Below are positions 44,624-55,874 of a stretch of 64,000 bases of DNA, piece after piece. Both the position numbers and the translations under genes were made by a program. The first letter of the stretch is position 1. Every line of letters begins with the position of its first letter. The notes beneath the pieces were generated by a model. It was not told where the DNA came from, searched no databases, and saw only the letters and a list, made by a program, of their open reading frames with translations. Source of the DNA: Ophiocordyceps camponoti-saundersi (nom. inval.) (Eukaryota; Ascomycota; Sordariomycetes; Hypocreales; Ophiocordycipitaceae); contig PDHQ01000019.1 of assembly GCA_003339415.1 (NCBI GenBank), forward strand, positions 186,001 to 250,000. The letters run 5' to 3'.

Positions 44624-45313
44624 AAAGATAGTCATACAGTAGAGGAGATACAGTCGGTAGAGGAATGAGAGAAAGAAGCAGTTGGTAGAATTTCAGAGGA
44701 ACTGTAGGACACGGTGAGCGGAATCGTCACTCTCTGCAGACGCAGCAGCAACAGCCGTAAGCATCCCATCCGTAATTCAACGAGAACGATTCGTCCCAAG
44801 TTGACTCTTCCAGAGCTTGAGTAGAATTTCAGGGGACTATAGGACATGGGGAGCGGAATCGTCACTCTCTGCAGACGCAGCAGCAACAGCCGTAAGCATC
44901 CCATCCGAAATTCAACAAGCACGATTCGTCCCAACTTGATTCTTCCAGAGCTTGAGCTGAAAAATTCTTCGTCCCAAACACCCGTCAACATTCTGCTTCG
45001 CTGGACGTGCGGCTACACTGCAACCGGCCACTGGCTCGTACCGCATACGACTCACCGTTCTGGGCACGCGAATAGACACGCCGTGCTGGCGAACACAAGT
45101 AGAAAGATATCAAAAGATCAAAAGCAGGAGCTAGTAATATAAGAGAGGTGCCGTACATACATGCGGCCACCGTCGGGTATCTCGTCCTCGGGACGCCTCC
45201 GTTGCGATGCATGCTATGCGAGCCTACGCCAATAACCGCTCCAACTCCATCGCACCCCCTTCCATACGAGTGTCATTGACCAGCAGTGACTTGCTTCTAT
45301 CTTCGCCATGTCG
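44624..45313. other. Intergenic region with 136-bp tandem duplication
   Basis: 690 bp between convergent genes. Nearly 40 percent is a tandem duplication (44686-44956). The rest shows no gene. Confidence 0.6.
44686..44956 (+). repeat. 136-bp tandem duplication
   Basis: Copy 1 starts at 44686 and copy 2 at 44822, both beginning TAGAATTTCAG. They differ at only about ten positions over the full unit; the longest identical block spans GCGGAATCGTCACTCTCTGC through the CAGCAGCAACAGCCGTAAGC part. It lies just past the BTB stop codon and may fall in that gene's 3' UTR. Confidence 0.92.
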
Positions 45314-46477
45314 TCATTGCGCCATCTCCTCAAAGATCCGCTCCAAACTCCTAACTCCCTTGAGAATGTTCTCATCTGGACCGAGCCCCGGTGTCCACTG
45401 AGCGTGTGCAAAATCGATCAGCTTCAACGTATAGATTCGTGGCAGTAACTCCTCGAGTTCGTCAAAGTCGTCCTCTTCGTTCATGACGATACCGCTATCA
45501 TAGCGCTGAGCCAAACGATCGGGCGTGTTCCTCGCAGCGGCCACCTCCAGCTTTGCGTTGTTTTCCTCGATGGCAGCGCGAAGGACCTCACCGTCGCCCT
45601 CGAAGACAAAGAGCAGGGACGTCGAGTACATGCGGCTTTCGTGCCTCGTCATAACCTCAACAACCCTGGCCAAGTCGCGAGCAAACGCGGCGCAAACGGC
45701 TCTTCCCAGTTCAGGGCTGATACCAGCCGTCTCGTTGAATATGAAGCGTCGAAACTCATCGACGACATTGGCTTCGTTCACCATTGTGCGTCCGTAATCC
45801 TTGTCGTAAATCTTGTAGCCCTCCTCGTCCAGGTCGGAGGGATCTGAAGAACCACGAAAAACGCGCATGCCAGCAATCCGAAAGCCAAGACTACGATGGG
45901 TAGTCTCGGCCGATATTTTGTCGAAGCGACACTTCTTCTCCTGAGGCGCGTCGTCGGCCCATAGCCTCACACCGAGCTTGACGTCAAGGATGTTGGCACA
46001 CTTAAAACCGTGAGTCGCGTTGCCGAGAACGATGGCTTTGTCCGTCTTGATCTTCTTTCCCCTGTTTGGAACCCAGGTGTCGTGGGAAGAAACGGGAGCG
46101 CGAGCAACCTGCTCTGCGACGGTGGCGACGATCTGCTCTCTCGTGGTTTTGACGTTTCCAGCATCAGATATAACGCCAGTAACGGCCTCGTCGATGGACG
46201 CGACGGAGGCGTCGCTCAGCATCAGGGATCCCATAAACAAGGGCATCACCTCGGCGAACTCGGGGTGTCGGCGGGCAGCTGATTGATAAAAGTCGATCTC
46301 AGACTGGGTACAGGGTTTGATAAAGAGTTCGCCATCGGCATCGCACATTGTGCCGGCGCTGAAGCGGTCTTGTTAGCGGCCATATTAGTGTGTCCAAGGC
46401 TTGTCCACTCACTGTCCAGCAACGGCATAGTTGTATTCACGCAGCTGGTCGCAGCTGGGCAGCTCGCGATGGCCCAT
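45314..46477 (-). CDS. Inositol polyphosphate multikinase (Arg82/IPMK type)
   Basis: Two exons, 46477-46413 and 46358-45314, give 369 residues; the intron (GTGAGT...TTCAG) is phase 2. The start MGHRELPSCDQLREYNYAVAGH leads into ELFIKPCTQSEIDFYQ, a typical IPK N-terminal block. The inositol-phosphate-binding signature is ILDVKLG near 146; Ala occupies the position usually held by Pro in PxxxDxKxG. SLGFRIAGMRVF follows. The nucleotide-site IDFAH lies near 334 (LKLIDFAHAQWTPGLG). The enzyme phosphorylates IP3 to IP4/IP5 and, in yeast, also supports Arg80/Mcm1 transcription and phosphate signalling. A two-domain IP6 kinase is unlikely because the protein is short. Confidence 0.93.
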
Positions 46478-47249
46478 GACGGACGCTTGCCGTCGATGCA
46501 GACGGAGGCGATTTCGAAGGTAGGCGATAGGAAGAGGTGGCACTGGAGAAATGTTCCCAAAGGACAAGGGACTGCGGCGCAACGAAGGCTTTTAGCGGGT
46601 AGGATAAGATTATAAGCGATAGTTCCGGTAACAGGCCAGCAGCAGATCCGGACAAGTCTGTGAGAGTCGAGACGGGCGACCGAGGGAGGGCTGTAGGGAA
46701 ACGTGGAGGGAGGCACAAGGAGGTTGCCATGGCATGATACACTTTTTCTCATGAGACGCACATCATGTAAGGTGTACCCGGCTATGCTGCCAAGCCAAGG
46801 CGGAGCGCCGAGTACCGACGACATGCTAGTCACGCGAAGACGCGTACAGTGAGTGGCGAAGCCAGAGCTGCGGTAACGGTAACCGGCAGGCAGGAAGTGG
46901 CAGCTGCCCTGCTGAGCCACAATTGGCAGTGCTACAGCCTTCAAGCCTACAGCCTATTAGCCTACGAGTGTGCGTCGTAGGCTGGACACTACTGCCTAAG
47001 CCACACCCGTCCAGCACGCCCTGCAGTAGTGCACCGCAGTGGCTGTGACACCCAGCAAGTCGGCCCGGTCTTAGGTAAGCGGATAGTCCCGACGCTACCT
47101 GCCTACCTACCTACTCCCAGCCATGAAGCATCTTGTGGCGTTGCGTCACTGGACTGAGCATACGGCATATCTTGATGGTGATATTGCGATTTACAAGTAT
47201 CCGTACCTTAGGCTAAGCCATAACACACTCATACCGCAGCCAATCAGAT
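46478..47249. other. Intergenic region
   Basis: 770 bp upstream of the IPMK gene and downstream of the coiled-coil gene. It contains short CCTA/TAGG-type repeats (46938-46985, 47095-47113). Antisense frames here lack any recognised content. Confidence 0.5.
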
Positions 47250-48996
47250 TTATCCCGTCGATTCCGAAATCTGACGTGATTCTTCCGGATCCATGCCCTT
47301 GCACCTAGGAACAGACGACATATGGATCTTCCCATAGCAGACGGAGTGAAAGGTGAGTTGTCCTGAGTCCGTTGCCATTGGAGACTCTACATTTTGATTC
47401 TCTGAACCCTCTGCCTTCCCTGAATCATCTTCGCTTCTGCCGAAATCCGCTGGTGTCATCTCCGCGTCGCTATCTTCATGCATAGTGGGCTCCTGGAGTC
47501 GTCGGTCATCGTGTTGGTAAGAGGGAAAGGGGCTCTCGGAAAGAGATGATGCCGGCGCGAGAGGCGGAGTTGAACTGGGTGACTCACTGTAGGCCTTTCC
47601 TTGGGAACTTCTTCGGCTTCTAGGGTTGGTCGACCCTCTGCGACCCTTGCTCTGTGAACGATCGTCGGGACTTGGCGAGGATATCACTCTCTTGTCTCTG
47701 TGATACCCGCAGGAACGTATACCTTCACGTAATCTCATCTGCCAAGACGGAGAGCTTTCCTTGCGACGATTTGCTGACGACCATGGCTCTACGAAGGGAG
47801 CCAGCACTTCTCTCTGCGTCGTAATGGAACTCTGCTTCAATGAGTGCCTCTTTTGGGCTCTCTGTTCTGTATCTCGTGAGTAAGCCGGATCTCTCTCTGA
47901 GATGATGACAACTGGTTTGACGATCATTATGCCCTCCTCGTATTCCGACATCTTGTATATCCCAGGACATACACAGGTCATGACGAATACAGCGTCGCAA
48001 GAGGGCTTCAGCACTTGCAAGCTTGATGCATCCATAAGCTTGCACTCACGAACCCTGGCGTCCCTGAGGCTGACTTGGCGTCGCAAAATTTCCTCTGGTT
48101 CTCTGATCTGATACTCGATCGACGAACAAGCCAAAGCTTGTTTCAGCTCAACCGCTTGAAGCACGACCGATTCTTCGAGTTGTCGTTCGTGTTTCCTCCA
48201 GATGCTGCTATCAATCGGCACACGGCTCAAGATGTAGTCGTGAGTCTTCTCCCGAAGCTTGATAATCTTTTGTTGCTTGGCTTCGTTGAAGGACGGGGTT
48301 GCCGTAAAGGCGCTCAATGTAGAGGCTTTCCACGCCATTGCCCGTGCCATGGAACCTGTTGTTCTGTGAGTGCACATACATGTACACAAGGCAGAAAATC
48401 TCGCTTGAGAAAGCCACCGGTGTTGGGAAACTCGGTCTCGCCCTACCTTTACCATTGCTCTCGTCACTGATGCTGTTCCAGGTCACATGGTATCCCCTTT
48501 CGACTTCGTGGCTTATCCCAAGAGGGTAAGGCCGGTCAAAGACCTCATCGTACAGGAAATACCAGAGCAGGCGAAAGAGAACGACTTGGATACCGGAGGA
48601 GTGTCGCTTTAGCCATTCCATCCTCTCGCAGCTAGCATTCCTACGGCTCGTCGTAAGATCGTCGTTGTCATGTCGAAGGCCGAGTTGCTGGAGTAGGCAG
48701 GTTTTCCCTTCCCTCTCTAATATTTCCTGGAGCACAGCTTGAAAGTCAAGACGCTGTATCGAGTATTCATACTCGATATCTATTGTCCAGGCTTCCATCG
48801 CGCTGAAGACCGACTCAAGCTGTTTCTGTATATCGCCATCCGTCAATGGCTTGTCACAGCCTCCGAGGTCTGTGAGTCTTTGCTGAAGGTAATCATTCTC
48901 GCGCTTCAACCTTTCATTCTCCTCTGTCAAACCTGCGATCGAAAACTCGACCGGGTCAGTATCAGCGCTCATTGCTTGTATTCTGGCCGCTTCCAT
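47250..48996 (-). CDS. Unrecognised protein with N-terminal coiled coil and disordered C-terminus
   Basis: Two exons, 48996-48453 and 48355-47250, give 549 residues; the donor could be GTAAAG or the in-phase GTAGGG nine bases on. Residues about 22-48 form a short heptad coil (LTEENERLKRENDYLQQRL). Residues 60-180 are helical with WLKRHSSGIQVVLFRLLWYF. A middle Lys/Glu helix (EAKQQKIIKLREKTHDYIL) precedes two Cys-containing strands. The last 200 residues are Ser/Pro/Glu/Arg-rich and probably disordered. No catalytic motif, signal peptide or membrane helix is seen, and I do not recognise the family. It is divergent from the Hsp70-like gene (529 bp apart), which is worth noting but proves nothing. 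Confidence 0.65.
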
Positions 48997-49525
48997 TCTT
49001 CAAGAGGCTTTTCTTCTCTTCAAGAGAGTACGAGGTCTTTCTGCATAATAGATCGACACAGGTCTTGACGCTCGAGGGTTATGTATGGGTAATAGTATAA
49101 GGAAATGGCGAATCATAGGTGTCTCTTCGTAAGATTGAGGCGCTTGGGCCGCTGCAGCCCTTTGCTGACCGCATGTTCACTGTTATTTGGCATCCGCCTC
49201 GGGACGGCAGGGGGCATGAAACAGGCTGTTCAGCTGATTATCCATCGATATTCCTATTTGACGCCACCGGCAGCCTGCTACTCGGTGTAACGGGAAGATG
49301 AGAAACGCGGGTCGTGAACGTTTCCCTAACACGGCGGTATTCTTGCATTTACGGACGCCTCGCGATGATGGGCGCAAGCTGGCGAACTGCTTCTACGCCA
49401 GTAATCGTCAGCATCAGAATGAGGACACCAAAGGGTATATAACATGTCTTTACCAAGCACTCTCACAGGATGGCACTGCGAGCCAGTCTTTGAGAGACAC
49501 ATAACAGATCAGGGGGGAAAGACTG
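48997..49525. promoter_or_regulatory. Divergent promoter region, unknown gene / Hsp70-like gene
   Basis: 529 bp between divergent starts. No clear heat-shock element array (nGAAn triplets) or TATA stands out, and no gene is seen. Confidence 0.45.
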
Positions 49526-51841
49526 ATGTCCAAGATGTCACCGAGCACTTCTGATATGGGGGTTATTATGGTGGCGGTAGACTTTGGTACGCAACGACCA
49601 ACCGTCTCCTCTCAGACACGTATCCGTCGTACTGACCACCCAACTTCTTGATAGGAACCACCTACACGTCAGTGGCCTTCGCCAACACGCTCGATGTGAG
49701 TGAAGTGTAGGTTCCCATCAGTATCTTCCCGTGATTTGACAACAGCTCTCACTCCTCAGCCTGCGATATCACGCCATCAGATCTTGACCGAATGGGGCAA
49801 AGGAGGGAACAATAGAACCAACGCCAAGGTTCCGAGGCAGGCTTTCCCCTTCCTCTGGGTCTCTGCCCGGCAGACGTGAGCAAAGATCATTGGTAAACTT
49901 ACAAAAGCCAAAGCGTACTTCGATTTGAGAACAATGATAGCAGCTTACCGACATACGAATGGGGAGAGCAGGCATTGGCCTCGGCCGAGGAAGATGGGTT
50001 AGTCCACGAATGGTTCAAGTTGGGAATCTGCGACAACTTCAAAGACCGGGTTTGCCGTAATGCCGGGCTCGAGAGGAAATATCCAAGCCCAATGGATAGG
50101 GTCGGTCACGGAAGCGAGTTTCGAAAGAAGAAGCTTGTGACCGATTTCCTCTCTGGCGTTAGAGAGAGTGTCGATGACTACTTCAGACACAACATCAGGG
50201 CCGCATCCCGGTTGCCCAAGGAATACGTCATCACTGTCCCTGCTATATGGGACCATCAAGAGCAAAACAAGATGCGGGAATGCGCTGAAAAGGCCGGCAT
50301 GGGAACTGGGGATAAGCTTCAGATCGTCTCGGAACCCGAAGCTGCCGCCATATTCGCCATCGAAGACATGTTCAGAACCGGGATGGAGGTTGGTGATACC
50401 TTTATAATCTGTGATGCGGGAGGAGGGTATGTTGACGTTCTCTTGGTTGTTACCAATCTTCTTCGTAGAAGGGCTGATAGAAAGCTGACGTCTCCAGCAC
50501 GGTTGACCTCGCATCGTGCACAATCGAATCAAAATCACCCAGCTTCAAATCACCCAACTTCGAACTGGCCATGACGCAGACGAACCTTGGGGGCTTGTGC
50601 GGCAGCAGTTACTTGAACAGGATACTCAGGAGTTATTTGAAGCGCAAGCTCGAGGGCTACGGAAGATTTGCCGAGGACGACGAGAGTCTGAGCTATGTCG
50701 TTCAAGAATTTGAGAGGAGACTGAAGCCAGAGTTCAGCGGCAACGAAGATAGGGTTCACAAGATTCGAATTGCTGGCTTGAAAGAGAGCAAACGCCACGG
50801 AGTTTTCAGAAACCTTCTCACATTCACCACTAGCGAGTTAAAGCGGGAAGTCTTTGAAGAGGTTATGGACAGGATTAAGAATATGGTTCGTGATCAGATC
50901 AGGAGGACTTCAGGGCCTATAAAGGCCATTCTCCTCGTCGGCGGCTTTGGAAACAACCCATATCTCAAGGAAACGATTGAGGGCATGGACATTGTTCAGA
51001 GAGAGAAGATCGACGTGAATCGTATCAACCACAGGCAAGTATCTCGCATCTTTCAGGATGTACGGATCCCACGGTCTGCTAACCTGCCTGCAGCGAAACT
51101 GCCGTCGTGAGAGGAGCGTTGATATCCGGACTTCATGGGCGGAAGTGTGATGGCCGCTTTAACATGACGGGCACTCGTGTCAGCTCCAGAATCGCAGGGC
51201 GACACTATGGCACGAAGGCTTACGTTAAATACAAGCCAGAGGTTCATCCTTTGAATCGAAGGAAGGTGTCGAGTCTATGGTAATTAGTTAACGAGCAATT
51301 GTCACTAACAGCTGACAGGGAACTGAGACATGATGGTTACAAGGTAGAGGCAATGACTTGGTTCGCAGAAAAGGTAAGCATTGCAGCTTCTGTCTCCAAT
51401 CCATCAGACTCGGCTCACGGCGAGAATAGGGCGTCCGAATCCCGGACGGAGAGTCTATCCCGTTCAAATTCGAAAAGACGGCGCCGGTCGGGAACCATCT
51501 TGACTGCTATGCCGACGTCGAGATTTGTGTCTGCGAAGAGCCAACCGCTCCGACATATCCTGACAGCTGTAAGTCAATATTGAACAGCAATGACGATCAG
51601 ATTTACCTGACTGAAGCGAAATGTCCTAGCCGTTATAAAGATAGCAAGAATGAGGCTAGAGTTTAAAGGTATTACTATCCCGAAACGACGCGGCGATCAA
51701 GGAGATTTTCATGTGGCCGAGTTCGAGATCGACATGAAACTTGAGTCGGCCAGCTTGTCGTTTCGCGGTGTCTATGGCAGGAATACTCCGGATCAGAAGT
51801 GGTTTGATCCGACAGTTGTGGAATGGTGGCCGATGGGCTAG
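49526..51841 (+). CDS. Hsp70-like (HSPA12-type) actin-fold ATPase
   Basis: Nine exons, 49526-49586, 49655-49695, 49760-49875, 49944-50426, 50498-51034, 51094-51279, 51319-51373, 51430-51568 and 51630-51841, give 609 residues with all phases consistent. Motifs of the actin/Hsp70 ATPase fold are phosphate-1 VDFGTTYTSVAFA (near 16-28), YVITVPAIWDHQEQNKMRE, EPEAAAIF, phosphate-2 DAGGGTVDL (across intron 4) and adenosine motif LLVGGFGNNPYL (near 380), then ETAVVRGAL. The usual Hsp70 substrate-binding domain is absent; a unique C-terminal region follows (PDGESIPFKFEK, DPTVVEWWPMG). This matches the large, poorly characterised fungal Hsp70-like family. Intron 5 is a GC-AG intron with a consensus GCAAGT donor, and intron 6 is only 39 nt. 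Confidence 0.85.
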
Positions 51842-51994
51842 TCTTGCAGCTTTTCGGCTCAAATCTGACGTCTATAGCACTGCCAGTCCTGACATGAATA
51901 CAAATGCTTTGCTCGTCTTCCTCACTTTATAATTGTTGCTCGCTATTGACAACAATCCGTCCCATTCCGCTCACATATCAGTAGCTAAGGAGAC

Positions 51995-52474
51995 TCATGC
52001 GTTCCTCCCATGCTTCCCACCTGCACGAGAAACCCGAAAGTGTCGGCTGTCTGCAGGAATGTTGAGGCGTCTATCACCAGTCGGCTCAGGCTGATAAAAG
52101 CGGCCGTCGTCACGCCGCTGTGGGAGGTTAATTTTTCCATCACCACGAGTCTCCTGTTTCTTCAAGCGCCCGTGACCATGCGTGTCCGAGACATTGAATG
52201 TTCCATCATCAGGCAGCTCCGGCGCGTTGATGCCACCGTCGCTGGTAGGACTTTTTTCCACGGTTCGATAGGTCGAGGTGGAAGAAGAACTCTGGTGTGT
52301 TGACGGATGGGTATCGCGAGCTGTTTCCGAGCCGGGTTTGCAACTTGTTTGAGATGAGTTCGACGGTGGCTTCGACATATAGCTCAGGCAACAGGCAATG
52401 CAAATGCTGACAAGGATGAAAACGACGATGAGAACAATCACAATGATAGCGATTGTGTGATTCTGTTGTACCAT
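51995..52474 (-). CDS. Small single-pass membrane protein with short Asp-Gly repeats
   Basis: 159 residues, no intron. After MVQQNHT comes one long hydrophobic helix (IAIIVIVLIVVFILVSICIA) followed by CC and a Ser/Thr-rich juxtamembrane stretch. The C-terminal half contains about six degenerate 10-12-residue units, for example DGGINAPELPD, DGTFNVSDTHGH, DGKINLPQRRD, DGRFYQPEPTG and DRRLNIPADSR. With seven residues before the helix, the tail is probably cytoplasmic and the helix a signal anchor, though orientation is inferred. No family recognised. It converges on the Hsp70-like gene with 153 bp between stops. The frame is closed and ATG-led, but as a lone ORF it is less certain than its neighbours. 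Confidence 0.6.
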   Translation of the reverse strand: MVQQNHTIAIIVIVLIVVFILVSICIACCLSYMSKPPSNSSQTSCKPGSETARDTHPSTHQSSSSTSTYRTVEKSPTSDGGINAPELPDDGTFNVSDTHGHGRLKKQETRGDGKINLPQRRDDGRFYQPEPTGDRRLNIPADSRHFRVSRAGGKHGRNA

Positions 52475-54348
52475 GTCGATCTAGTTGTATTGGTGGGCAA
52501 TATGGGATAGAGACGAGTTGGGTCATTACACAGGTCGAATGGAGTAAAGACGGGAGGATAGCAGGTATAGATACATGAAATCAGCAGATGATTCGAGGTC
52601 AAGAGGACATGGACTGACATCGGGACAGGACAGGACGGCGACCATCGACCCTAACTCGGGGTTTGGTCGATTGGACATGAGGGTTCAAAAAGGGTGTGTT
52701 CGACGATGGCCCGCGTGAAACAGCGCATATGCACGATGCATAAAGACTAATCATCGTTTGTCTCGGGAGAGATATACATAAGCCACGCCTCTGAGCAAGC
52801 TGAATATTCAGCCTCTTTGAGTTGTCCAGCCTGGTGCTCAGCTCGCAGTCAGCTCCGCCAAAGGGAGCTATGGATGAGCCGCGTTGGGCTACCAAGGCTG
52901 GTTGCTGCCGTTCTCGGCTCACATTCGACGTATACGCGCCGTCTTTCCTGGCCGTGGTAGGGGTCGCGTCAGGCTCTGAAGCAGACGTCGGTGTCGGCAG
53001 CCTTTCTTCATGTACCGTCTTTACAGGGAGGCGGACTGTGTTCATGAAGCACTGCAAACGCCATCGATCCGGATACTCATAAAGTGGGAGGCAAGACACG
53101 GATACTTATCTAAGACATGCAGCCCTGCGAGGCGTCGAGGACACCCCTCCTGCACCCTCCAGACCGAGAAGTTGGAGAAGGATATTTTGGTTATGACTGC
53201 TGCAGAATCGATAGGGAGACATGCATCACCCCGATATAAGCATGTAGGTGCATACCTCATGATAGAAGATAAGGCATGTATCCGAGCAGCATTGGCCTCG
53301 GCAATGGTGATTTTAGCCTTGGGCCGTCAACATGTCTGGCTCTTCCCCTTGAACGTACTCACACCCAGCTCTACCGTGGGGGAATTTGGGAATCAAGACG
53401 GATCTCTGATCTGGCAAGAGGATACTATAAGATGATAACGAGTTCAGCTATATCCGCAGCCTTGGCATGGTTCTCAAGGGGAATGGGGGATCCGGGCTCT
53501 CCCGAGACACTAAGGCGAGTTATGTCTTAGGCACTTCTACGAACCTACGGACCTACATCATGTTCATCCTCCGCAACTGCGTAGTATTCTGACGTCGAGA
53601 TACTTTCTTATTCCCTCTTTCATTAGGTATGCAGCCTGACTTGCCCTGCTTCCAATACGGATAGGGAAGGCTATTACGTGAAAGCGGAAGGTTAACGACA
53701 GTTGACGCATGTGATTCGAATCGGTGTTCGGCTCCGACCAAGCGTATCATCTCTAAGACAAGGAACGGACTTCTGTTGGTACGGATAGAAGTAAAGAATA
53801 CCCGTGGACACTAAGGCACGAGCCCTAACACTTAGAGGCAATGCAGAGGCGATTGATAAGAGGTACGTTTCACAACGTTCCCCTGCCAAGGTACGACATG
53901 AATGGCATAGTCTCACCTCACCAAAGAAGCCGCGACCACAAGCGCCTTATCCTCTGAGCTACTAGCCTATTTACAGAGTATATCTCCGCAAGAAATTCCG
54001 CTCTTTTGACATGTCGAGAAACAGGTTGAGAGATAGCTCGAGAATAACAGGACCTCTGAGTGTCGACAACTGGTGGAAAACACGCCTCTAGGGTAGCCTT
54101 GATAGGTTTGGGCATCTCGCAGCTGCCAGAAGCCGCCTCGCAATGAACCACACAGCAAACGCCTCATAGGTTACAGGCAGAGAGCCGTGATAAAACTTTT
54201 CATCCGACGACCTGCCTACCTACGTATCATCCATCGTTGCCCTTGATTTACTCCCTTGGGATCATCAGCTGCTTTCTCGTCAAATCTCCTCACAAACAAA
54301 AGAAGACACCATCGACTTGACCCCTCTCCGCGAACGGTACCACTCGCG
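52475..54348. other. Gene-poor region
   Basis: 1.87 kb between divergent genes. Frames of 60-166 codons occur on both strands but lack motifs and convincing exon joins. A tRNA A-box-like stretch near 53950-53970 on the minus strand does not fold into a full tRNA. I see no reliable gene. Confidence 0.5.
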
Positions 54349-55874
54349 ATGCCGTCTCAGCTGCCCGATGAGCTTGATGGAGGAGACTCCCAGTCTCGAA
54401 ATGGCGTCACGTTCAAGAAAGCAAAAGCGGCTGAAAACAAGCCGTCGACTACTCTGCAGCGACTGCCCAAAAATCGCGGCACTGGGTTTGAAGGTATGTA
54501 TCCGTATCCTCAGCTGAGCCTCGATTCAAAGAAAGCTCAAACTCCCATCAGAGTACTTCGCCGATCCTCCCATGACGCCTGCTGAAGCAGCTGAGGAAAA
54601 GGATGAGCTCTATTCAAGGTTCGTCAAAAACGTTCCAGATAATGAGAACCATTAATACTGATCAACGACTCCAGCGATATACCATTCGAGACGTAAGCCA
54701 ACGCCTCAATCTCAAACATAGACATCTTCACTCCCACTGACCAGAAGTCGGCAGTCGCATCCAATCGTGCATCCAGCGTTTCCGCGTCCGACGACGTCTT
54801 ACAATCGACAAGACACGCTTCTTTAACGAATACCTCTTCCTCGGCGGCATCGACACCAACGGCAACCAATTCGGTGGCCAAGACCGCAGCGACCTCAAGG
54901 ATTTGACCCCCGCCCAGCGCCGCGATGCTACCGCCACGGACACTGTCCACACCGACTCGGCCACCTCGGACCGATTCTACTACGCCGGCGACGAGAATTG
55001 GACCGTCGACTTCACCGCCATCGTCGCCGGTTTTTTCTCCACCTCGCTCGACTTGCTGACGGGAGGAAACCAGTGGGAGATGGATTCTGCGGCGGACGTG
55101 ATCGAGAACTTTCTTCGCTACGTTAAGCACCACGACGTCTGTCCGGAGTATCAGCAGGACGTCGATCGTGCAATTCTTCTGTGTACCGACGCGAGGCACG
55201 AATGGCAGCTGCTCGACAAGCTGCGCTGCTCCTTTCCAGGACGGTTTCACTCGGCTGCCTCCCAGCTCTTCTCGCCTCCCTCCAGCGGCGATCATTGGGC
55301 AAGTTCGTCTTTCTCGCAGCCGCAGAAACAAGATTACAAGGCCATCTTCTACTCTGCCTGCGCTCTGCTGGGTGAGACTGAGGCCTTGGTGGCGGCGAAG
55401 CGAGGGAGCACGGCCGTGGCGAGAGAGTACAATTGTACGCTCCAGGTCGTCAGCATCGAACCTCCCAGCGAAGGCCTAGCCGATCGCTTCCGATCGCTTT
55501 TCATTGAACAGGTCCAGCATCATCCGAGTCCAATCGGCAAGGCTTTCTTCAAGCCGGCCACCATCGAGGACGGCTGGGTAAAGCCGAAGACGGACATACC
55601 GATTGATGAAACTGGCACTTGGCTCTTCTTCGAGAAGACCATATTGGACTACTTGAAGCCGGGCATGAAGATGGAGCTGACTATTGTCGAATTGAACGTG
55701 GGCATCCGCTTTGTCAAGGCTTGGAGTAACCTGGTGCCCACCTATTACACCTTTCTTCCCCAGGTTCTCATGAAGCATTTCAAGTCGCCCAGGACGGAGG
55801 AGCGACCCGCAGCGTCGGTGCATGACCCCAACGCCGATGAGAGGCGGTACATGAAGGAAGCCCAAGCGGCATAG
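54349..55874 (+). CDS. arb1: Arb1-like subunit of the Argonaute siRNA chaperone complex
   Basis: Four exons, 54349-54493, 54552-54618, 54675-54692 (an 18-nt micro-exon) and 54755-55874, give 449 residues. After a basic, Ser-rich N-terminus comes EYFADPPMTPAEAAEEKDELY, then IPFETRIQSCIQRFRVRRRL rebuilt across the third and fourth exons, then FFNEYLFLGGIDTNGNQF, GQDRSDLKDLTPAQRRDATA and ENWTVDF. These are the landmark blocks of the Arb1 family. In fission yeast Arb1 works with Arb2 and Ago1 in the ARC complex, which holds duplex siRNA and is needed for heterochromatin. The C-terminal part (LFIEQVQHHPSPIGKAFF, TWLFFEKTILDYLKPGM) also fits. I infer an RNA-silencing role here. Confidence 0.9.

Noticed and set aside
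52599..53435. Frames of 80-166 codons on both strands as genes or gene relics
   Set aside because: They overlap each other on opposite strands and none has conserved motifs or clean splice extension.
53900..53975. Possible tRNA on the minus strand (A-box-like TAGCTCAGAGGATAAGGCG)
   Set aside because: The D-arm is imperfect, no sensible anticodon stem-loop or T-arm with B-box follows within 90 nt, and acceptor ends do not pair.
4392..55874. Silencing cluster linking the LSH/DDM1-type ATPase and Arb1
   Set aside because: The genes are about 50 kb apart with many unrelated genes between, so there is no cluster.
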